From assembly GCA_005406025.1 (NCBI GenBank), contig BGZK01000898.1, positions 124,001 to 188,000 of the forward strand: 64,000 nucleotides of DNA, in the 5' to 3' direction. Shown piece after piece: positions 47,901 through 56,900 of the stretch. The position numbers and the translations under genes were made by a program. Position 1 is the stretch's first letter; the number at the start of each line of letters is the position of its first letter. The notes below the pieces were generated by a model. The model made no database searches. It was given only the letters and a program-made list of their open reading frames with translations, and was not told where the DNA came from. This DNA comes from Eumeta japonica (lineage: Eukaryota; Arthropoda; Insecta; Lepidoptera; Psychidae).

Positions 47901-50900
47901 TCAGCCAATGAGCTTGCCAGTTCTGATGACGACCAAAAAAACGTGGCAGGCTCCCCCATCTCCCCTACGGCGGCTACAGCAGCGGTAGCAGGTTAGACTT
48001 GGACGGTGTGGCGTGTAAATAGGTTTGATGCTTATCATAATTGCTTTATATTTTGAAAACTATTATCTGAACCTTGACTCGGTCTTCAGGTATCGCAGTA
48101 GCCGGTTCCTCCCCTAGGAGCCAGTATCTGCAGAAACGCCGTTTACAATTCAGCGTGGGGAGCCGGGGGAGCGAACCCGGTTGTTTTACTTGGCCACGTG
48201 GCATCGCTGTAGGCCCCGACAATACTATGGTCGTAGCCGATTCTTCGAATCACAGAGTACAGGTAACAATACGTTGATTCCACATAGCAATAAATCGGGC
48301 CTTTCATTTCGACCCGAATTCACAAAACAAATACTTCCTATAGAATCCTTTATAATAGTCCAACTTTAAACTATACTTAATAACTACTACTCTCGATATT
48401 AATAATTCTGTATTTGTTAAGGTTTTCGACTCCAACGGCATCTTTGTAAAAGAGTTCGGCGGATACGGCAGCGCCGAGGGCGAGTTCGACTGTCTTGCCG
48501 GCGTCGCCGTCAACCGCATCGGACAGTACATCATTGCCGACAGATACAACCATCGCATACAGGTGAGCAACGGACCAAAAACGTTAGAATATAACTACAG
48601 TCATTTTTACAGTGGAGTTACAAAAAATGTTGAATTTATTATACAAAGATTTCAAATGAATACGTTTGCTGATATTTTGAGCTTTACATACTTATTGAGA
48701 GGTCAAATTTTATCTTCTTAAAAAAGAAAAATATAGACAAAAGTTGTGTATGTGTGCATTTAGTACACGGTAAAAGTGAAACTTCAGGAAAGTGACCTAT
48801 GAGAGAATGAAACGTATATAGATTATCAGAAGTAGAATAATTGTGTTTATTTTTTTTATAATGTTTTGAACAAGTTTAAAAATTATTTTATATTTAAATA
48901 AGTACCGATACACATGCTTTTTGGGCAGTAAGAAATAAAAATGAAATTTATTGATTAGAAAATATTAAGTAATAATAATTTTATACTCAAAATAATTTGT
49001 ATTATTTATTATTTATAATTTGTACTATTATTTATTATTTATAATTTATAATTATTTATAATTTGTACTCAAAAAAATAAAATAATTTTGTACTCAAAAA
49101 TGGGTGAGATAAATTAGAAAATATTGAAGTACAATATAGATGTACCTACTATACTATACTCATTATACAATGCATTTTCCCAAGGCACACACTTAGGCAA
49201 GGCCAAGGCCTGCACGTTTGTACGAACATACGTAAAACGCTCGGATAAAGGCAAGTATTAGACAGTGATTAGATACACACCAACGCTTACTCTATCACTT
49301 TAACTCGGCAATGTACAGGCGCACACAAAGGTATAATGCTCAATAAACGAGAGTGGGGAGGCTAGGAAGGTATTCTATCTCATTCCTTCGTCGACTTAAT
49401 CGTATATATTTATGTGTTTGTTTCTGCCATGACACATTTTTTTATTGGCTTTCAAATCACAACGATTCTACAGAACTTACACTTCAAGAAATAACAAACA
49501 TAAGTATTTCTAATATCAAAAATGAATGTCGAAGCATTTTTACCTAATCAAACCCGACTTATAGATATATTTACTTTATTACAAACGTTAAGTTACCAAA
49601 CGAAATGCCAAAATTAATAATCGACCCGATAATAAGTTATTTAGTTTAACAGACGCAACCAAACTTCATCCAGATACTACCTGTCCTTTGTTCTGCGCGT
49701 TCGGGAATGTTCCTAATAAGTTCAAACTATTATCGAACCGCAACCTCTGAAACCTCCCAGGGATGTTTAAAAGCGGAAACTGATCCCTTTTATCATATTT
49801 CCCCGGGGAAGCTTGTTGTGAGAGCCGGGATACGGCGAGATATACAAAAAATATCTTTATTACTCGAAGGACTTATTACGTTAATACACATTTATGTTCG
49901 CGAGATAAAGTGATATTATGTCGAGATTTTGTTATTTTATGTTGTCATTACGAGTATATTACCTTTATTTATTACGAAATCATATTTTGTTTTTTTCAGT
50001 ATTGATCACCAAGATCATGCTGGGCATAAATAAAATATAAAGTAAGGGAATGGAATTGGACTTAAAAATGGTCGTATTATAAATGCACCTAATATTGTAA
50101 TATAAGGTGCATTAGTGCATATCAAGTAATGTATTACTTGATAGAAATTTGAAAATTATAAGAATTTCATTTGACACAATTTCCGGGAACAGGTGTTCGA
50201 CCCGTCCGGTCGGTTTTTGCGTGCGTTCGGCAGCCAAGGCGTCGGCGACGGCAAGTTCAATTATCCTTGGGGCATCACCACCGATGCCCTGGGCTTCATA
50301 TACGTCTGTGACAAGGAAAACCATCGAGTTCAGGTGAGTCTCGATTCGGTATTTCACTTCCAATATTCCTTATCCTGTTGTGGTCGGATGATCAGTTCGT
50401 TGCATTCGAATCTGGAATCTCGTGATTCGACTATTCAAGCTCATATCAATGAAATTATGGAAACTACTTTGTTGCAAATTTTTCCGAAATTTCCTATCGT
50501 AACATCCTTCAGTTATTACCAACTTTATTAGATTAATTATTAACTTTTTGATGATACTCTTTTGGCATTTTTTTTATAATTATACGTTCAATATCAGTGT
50601 CTTCAACCACTAAATACTTTTGATCCAGACACACCACAAAGCACAAACAACGATTGTGCCTTGTTTTAACGGCTTTAGGTGAACTACTATTTATTTGTAT
50701 TAGATTTTACACTCTGACAGTTTATTTTCTTGTATTAATTTCCGAACAAATGATTTGAATCACACTAGAGAGCATAACATTTCAAATTCAATGCCACACG
50801 CAGTACTCCGAGCGACGCGCTGTATCTTTACGAGCGCGTATACCCTGGGAGCTACTTTCTTATGTAAACCAAGTTAATGCAGGCTCTGTTGGCACAGCGC

Positions 50901-53900
50901 TTTCCTCCAAACCAGATATAATAATATTGTCTGTGATAACGCCTGTCCCGAATAATTGACTGACACATAAACGTTATATCTGAAATTCACTCAGTCATCA
51001 TCGACGTTTGTTATAAAATGTCTTTTATGCCTTTTAGTGAAAATGCCTGATAAAATATTGACCCGGGTAATTGATTGTGTTCTGAGCTAGGCAATTAAAT
51101 TAGATATTTCTAAATAAAATTAAAAACAAAAAAAAAATATCTTTTTAAGCCAAATTATTTTTTAACCTATTTCAATATTATACACATACGTTTTACAATA
51201 CCGCAATATAAAATCATTTTCGGACATATTTTATTTGGGTAGAAACGGTTTTAAAAAACCGGTCAAGCGCGATTCAGTCTCATGCAAAATTAATTATATA
51301 TCAATTTTGTACGAGATATTAAATATTTAGTATGTTAATATCAGAAATACTGAAACTTTAACTATTTTATTCGACCTGTTTTAAAAATATCCGAATTTTG
51401 AAATTCTTAAGTTTTCATAGTGAAAAATTGAAAAATGTTATCGCATGTATTATATTAAATCAGTTCATATCCCCATAAGTTTGTAATCACAAATAAATTT
51501 TATATGAAATAATTACAAATGACGATTTTTGTTTTTTCTCTACTTGTATCGTGAGATGTTTCTTATTGCCGAACTTCATGATTTTATAATAGTTAACGGG
51601 AAGTGCATTCAAAGTTTTGATTGTTTTGATTGTTTTGCCAGTATCAAAATATGCAACATAAACGGCCGTACCTATTGTTTGCGATGACGTAAAAGTTTGA
51701 TTTTTTTTGCAACTTCGAAAAATTGCAAACCTGAGTATACGATATTAATTTCATTTTTATATTTCCATCCGTCCCTGGTGGTGACAAGGTGTCTACATAT
51801 AGACAGACGGACAACAAAGGGATTTTATAAGGATACCCTTTTGGTTTTTGAGGTACGGAATTTTAATAATTACCAATTGGAATTTTCAAGGCACACTAAA
51901 AATTCAGATATTAACAATATCAAATCGTGAATATATTGTTAAAAAATTGACTTACGACTCACACTTGGTGCGCAAATTCGCACTGGAAAGTTTTCGTACC
52001 ACCGTACAATGTTGGGCACACTACATATCTTTTAAAAATAGTAATTGAATGAAGATAAACTTGTATTTTTCCATCAGCATATAGCAGATCCTATTGTTTC
52101 TTAGTCGCATTTTGCGAATACACTTTTGTGAAGAGAAAAAAAAAGTGTTTCTTGTATGGCGGCCAACCTTAACTTCAAAATATATCTTACTTTAATTATT
52201 TGTTATTAAAGAGACAACAGGAATACACACTCTTTAAGAATTTCAACTTTCTCCAAATTACGGTTCATGGGATACAACTCGCTGACAGAAAGACGAACGG
52301 ATAGATAGACGGACAGTGGAGGCTTAGTATCAGGGTTCCGTTGACAACCTTATGATACGGAACTTTACAAACTGTTTTATAAATGTTACATAAATAGCTG
52401 TACTACAAGACTGTTTAAAAAAAATGAGAATGGGTATAAATTTTGCTCATTCAAAAATTAGGATAATGAATTTTATAAAATATGATAAATATAGCAACAA
52501 ACGGAACTAATTTTAAAAAAGGACATTATTTTTTCTTTATTTATTTAATTTCATACTCGACGAAAATGAAAAATAATAATTACCAATCCATTATTCTGAT
52601 ATCACGAGACAATATCAGAAAAATGTCACAAAAAAAGTATTTTCCTAAGTACAAGGTATAGTTAGGTACTTATTATTTTATCTAACTGAAACTTTATACA
52701 TTATAATTTTCTTTTTATATTGTGTTCAAATACTATCAAATTTTTCTTTATTATTAAGTACCATAACATAGAAAGATTGTCTTGATCGCTTAGATTACAT
52801 AGACTTTAAAAATCTCTTTAGCCCTTTTACTGGTGGTGGCAATATGTGTGCCACCAATATTTTAATTATTTTTTCCACTTTGTAGCATCAATACTTTAAA
52901 ACTTAGTGACGCTGCGTAAAACGGAACATATTGTTGGTGTGAAAAAAAATACCACAGACCCATTTGACATTATGTCAAACAGCTGTCAACTTGTCTTTTC
53001 AAATTTTGATTGAATCTTCGATGTGTGTGATAATTCAAAAAAATCTTCATATTGTAAGGAAGTGACGGTAAGATTTCATATTTATTGTAAAATAGATTGT
53101 GTACTTATTATGTTACATTGCATATTTTTAAAAACAAATTACTATTTATCGAAAAAAGTAACATCAAACATGGTGGCAATAAACTTGCCATTACCAGTTC
53201 CGGTGTTATTCGATTTTGTTCGTAACTTTTAATTTCTTAAATTTTTTTAGACGATGAGTAAGAGAAATCAATTTCTGCGAGACAAACAAATCGAAGAAGA
53301 GCTAGAAAATATATTTGGTATACCAGATGGCTCTATTTCTGAAGATGATGAAGAAAATTTGTCAGATGCCGAGGGTACTAACGATAATAGAAACTTGCTC
53401 TCTATATTAGTCGGTAAAGATGTAATGATAAGTTCAGCCGCAGAAGAAAGACAAGAGAGTCCCGTGTTGGCACAATCTCCTAGACCTTCAACATCCAGGG
53501 CTGTCAATGATTCTCCATCTGTAACTACTAGAGTTCATTCACCTAGCTTGGAAAATCTTTCAGACTTTTCTTCTTCTTCCGATGAAGAATCGGATGCTGA
53601 TGAGATAGAATGGAAAAAGCAGTCTTGGCAACAGAGTCCAAACCTGGAAAGCTTTGATGATTCACCGTTACGCTGTACCAGAAACCTACCAAACAGAACA
53701 AGACCAGTAACATATTTCGAATTGTTTTTTGACGTAGAAGTAATGGATAATATAATGATACAGACTAATAAATATGCAGAACAAGAAAATGCACGAAATT
53801 GGACACCTGTTACAGTAAATGAATTGAAGGCATTTCTTGGCATCATTATACAGATGGGTATTCACGTACTTCCTACAATTGAGGACTATTGGTCAAGTAA

Positions 53901-56900
53901 TCCACTATTACAAGTAGTAGAAATAGCTGAGACTATGACATTGCAAAGATTTCAAAAAATTTTGAAATTTTTGCATATCAACGACAATTTGGCAATGCCA
54001 AGTCGTACAGATGAAAACTATGATAAGTTGTATAAAGTGCGGCCCCTTGTTGATAGGTTGAACAATCTATGTCAAAGCAATGCATCTATAACCAATTCTC
54101 AATCAATAGATGAATGCATGATAAAATTTAAGGGTCGCTCTAGCCTAAAACAATATATGCCTATGAAACCCGTAAAACGAGGTTACAAAGTGTGGTGTCG
54201 TGCAGACAGCAGTACAGGATACCTTTATCAGTTTCAAGTTTATACTGGCAAAACTGATACTGCAGAGACAGGACTGGGCAGTAATGTTGTGAAATCATTG
54301 TGTGAGCCCTTACTTCAAAATGGTTATTCTGGTCATATGGCTTTTGATAATTTCTTTTCGAGTTTTGACCTTTTGCAACATTTATATGAACAAGGTGTCT
54401 ATAGTACGGCAACAATTCGTAGTGATCGCGTTGATTTACCTCTTTTGGTAAAGAAACCAAAAAAGACTGGAAACAGAGAAGAAGATGAGAGGATATCTGT
54501 AGCAGCTAGTAAGGCAAGTACAAAGATAAAAAAACTGAAGAAAGGAAAATGGAAATGGAGAGTGAAAAAGAACGTAGGATTTGCTGTTTGGAAAGATACC
54601 AAACAAGTTAATGTTGTTAGCACAGCATTCCATCCCAAAGAAAAAAGAAATTGCAACAGGACCCAAAAAGATGGCTCAAAAAAGTCTATCAGATGCCCTT
54701 TACTCATTCCAGAATATACAAAACGTATGGGTGGAGTCGATCGTTTCGACCAATTACGAACACATTATGATGTAGGTAGAAGAAGTCGCAAGTGGTGGAC
54801 TCGAATTTTCTATTTTTTTATAGATGTTGCGATAACTAATGCGTATTTGATATACAAAACAAACACCCGAGTGCACAGCGTTGAGCCAAAAAGAATTTAG
54901 AATTGCTCTTTCAAGAGAGCTGGTGGATAATCAAACGTTTAGAAAAAGATCATTCCAAACAATGCCGAAACATATAACAAAAAAAAAAGAAACGAGTGGA
55001 AGAGAGTGATGAGCGACAAAAAAGACTTTATGGGGTACCAGAAGAAGTAAGATATCAAAAATTAGGTGATCACTGGCCTATAGAAATAGACACCTATAAG
55101 AGGTGTCGCTATTGCAGCACTAAAATAAATAATAAGAGGTCTAAAATAGAATGTGAACGATGTAAAGTGGCATTATGTATTTATCCATGTTTTAAATTAT
55201 TTCACCAACTGCAAGAGGAAAATCCATGAACAGAATTTAACAGAGCTCATACTGGTATTGGCAAGGATATTGCCACCATGTTTTTTTCTTCCACTAAATA
55301 TGATTAATTTTTTTTCTTAAATAAAAGTTATTAAAGTACCCACAATAAACCCAAAAAACGAGTTTTTATTTTTCCGAGACACAAAATTGCTTCTACCAGT
55401 TAAAGGGTTAGGAGATAACGCTATAACTGCCAATCGGAGATTGAATTTTCAATCACATCACTACTGAGACAAAATTTCTAAAATCTGCATCAAACAAGCG
55501 CAGGCCCGATGCGGACCGTGCGCTACCGATCACGGGAACTTTGGCTTAACGTGCTCTCAAAGGCACAGCACGAGAGCCTTGTTTTTTTTCCTAAGATTTA
55601 TAATAGGAATTTGTGTCTTAATCATTTGACTTAAGATACAAATTCAATCGCCAACTGGGTCGTTGTCAGGATTGAAGTCGGTAACTTCTGGTGCAGAGTC
55701 AAAGCTCTTAACAAATGTTCTAACGCCGTTGCTTTTCAATTACGTCGCTCGAGTTTCCAATGTCATTAAATTTCGTGAAAATAATCTGAGAGTTGATATA
55801 TTCATTTGTTATAAATTTGAATATTCTTTGGAACTACAAAAGCAGTTTAAGCTTCTAGAATTTGTTAACAAATTCCTTAACCTAACGAAATATATATCAA
55901 ACTAGTTAAATAGCTTCCAAAGTTATACTTCGCGGCGTCAGTGACCACTATTTACGCCTTTTAAGATCGCAAAAAATATAACAATAAATATCCATGGTTC
56001 GCCTTGCATCGATTATAAAAAGTGGCCTTCCACGGAACGTGTATCACGGATAATACGGCCTACGACCACAGACAGCGACGTACCGCACCTATACTCCAAA
56101 GCCACTATGCCAAAGACGAGTCAAACTGAAAGAGAAACTCGCATCACAACTTTGGACTTCGCCTGTGTGAATTCATGAGTTCTCGATCGCGACATCGCAT
56201 GGCGTGAGAAGGCACCTTAAGATGGGATCGTGCTTATCGGTACATGTCTATCGACCGTTGTGTACACCGAGTGTCTAACCTGCGCACACGCGCGTGATTT
56301 GTTTTTTACTTGACCTACGCAGTGCAGCGTATACGCATACATTCCGCTGCGCAAGAACTATCACTTGTAATAAGTAAAATTGACCTCGAATCCAAAAAAA
56401 AAATAGAAGAAACACCTAAACCGGATTGATAAAACATAAAATAAGTTTTATTCTAAAAGGACTATGCCGAAAACACTTTCTCGAATTATCAGAAAATAAA
56501 TAAGAGATTGTATTCTGAAAAGCTGCTTTATCGATTTAAATTTATCTTTAACGAGAATATTTTTATTCGCGGAGTGGTGTTATTTGACTTGGTAATGAGA
56601 GGGCGAATCTTTCAGTAACAACAGATTTCAAAAACAAATTGATGTTTCTTTTTATCTTGGGAATCCTATTTATATTTGTACGAACTTATTTATTGCATAT
56701 TCTCTTACCTACAATAATTTTTGTCTTTAAAAATAACAAAATAAAAGTTAATTAAATTCGTCAATGAAAATCAAATGACATTTATTGAACATGATGTATA
56801 AAATTAATAAAATTTTTCATAAATTTTAACAATAAATGTGTTAATTCATATTAAATGTATATTTGATGGATGGATCTCAAAGCTTATGATTTTATTAACC

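Larger units (their letters stand above)
52822..55407 (+). mobile_element. piggyBac-type DNA transposon, near complete, in intron 6 of the tn-like gene
   Basis: The 2586-base element has terminal inverted repeats CCCTTTTACTGG (52822-52833) and CCAGTTAAAGGG (55396-55407), one mismatch in 12. It is bounded on both sides by the same four bases TTAG (52818-52821 and 55408-55411). The CCC start is typical of piggyBac ends. Inside each end lies a subterminal inverted match, TGGTGGCAATAT near 52832 and ATATTGCCACCA near 55267. The single large ORF is a piggyBac transposase in the same orientation as the host gene. Canonical piggyBac targets are TTAA; here both flanks read TTAG. The element is recent enough that ends and ORF are recognisable without alignment. 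Confidence 0.9.

Noticed and set aside
53268..54707. Frames antisense to the piggyBac transposase
   Set aside because: Shadows of the + strand ORF.
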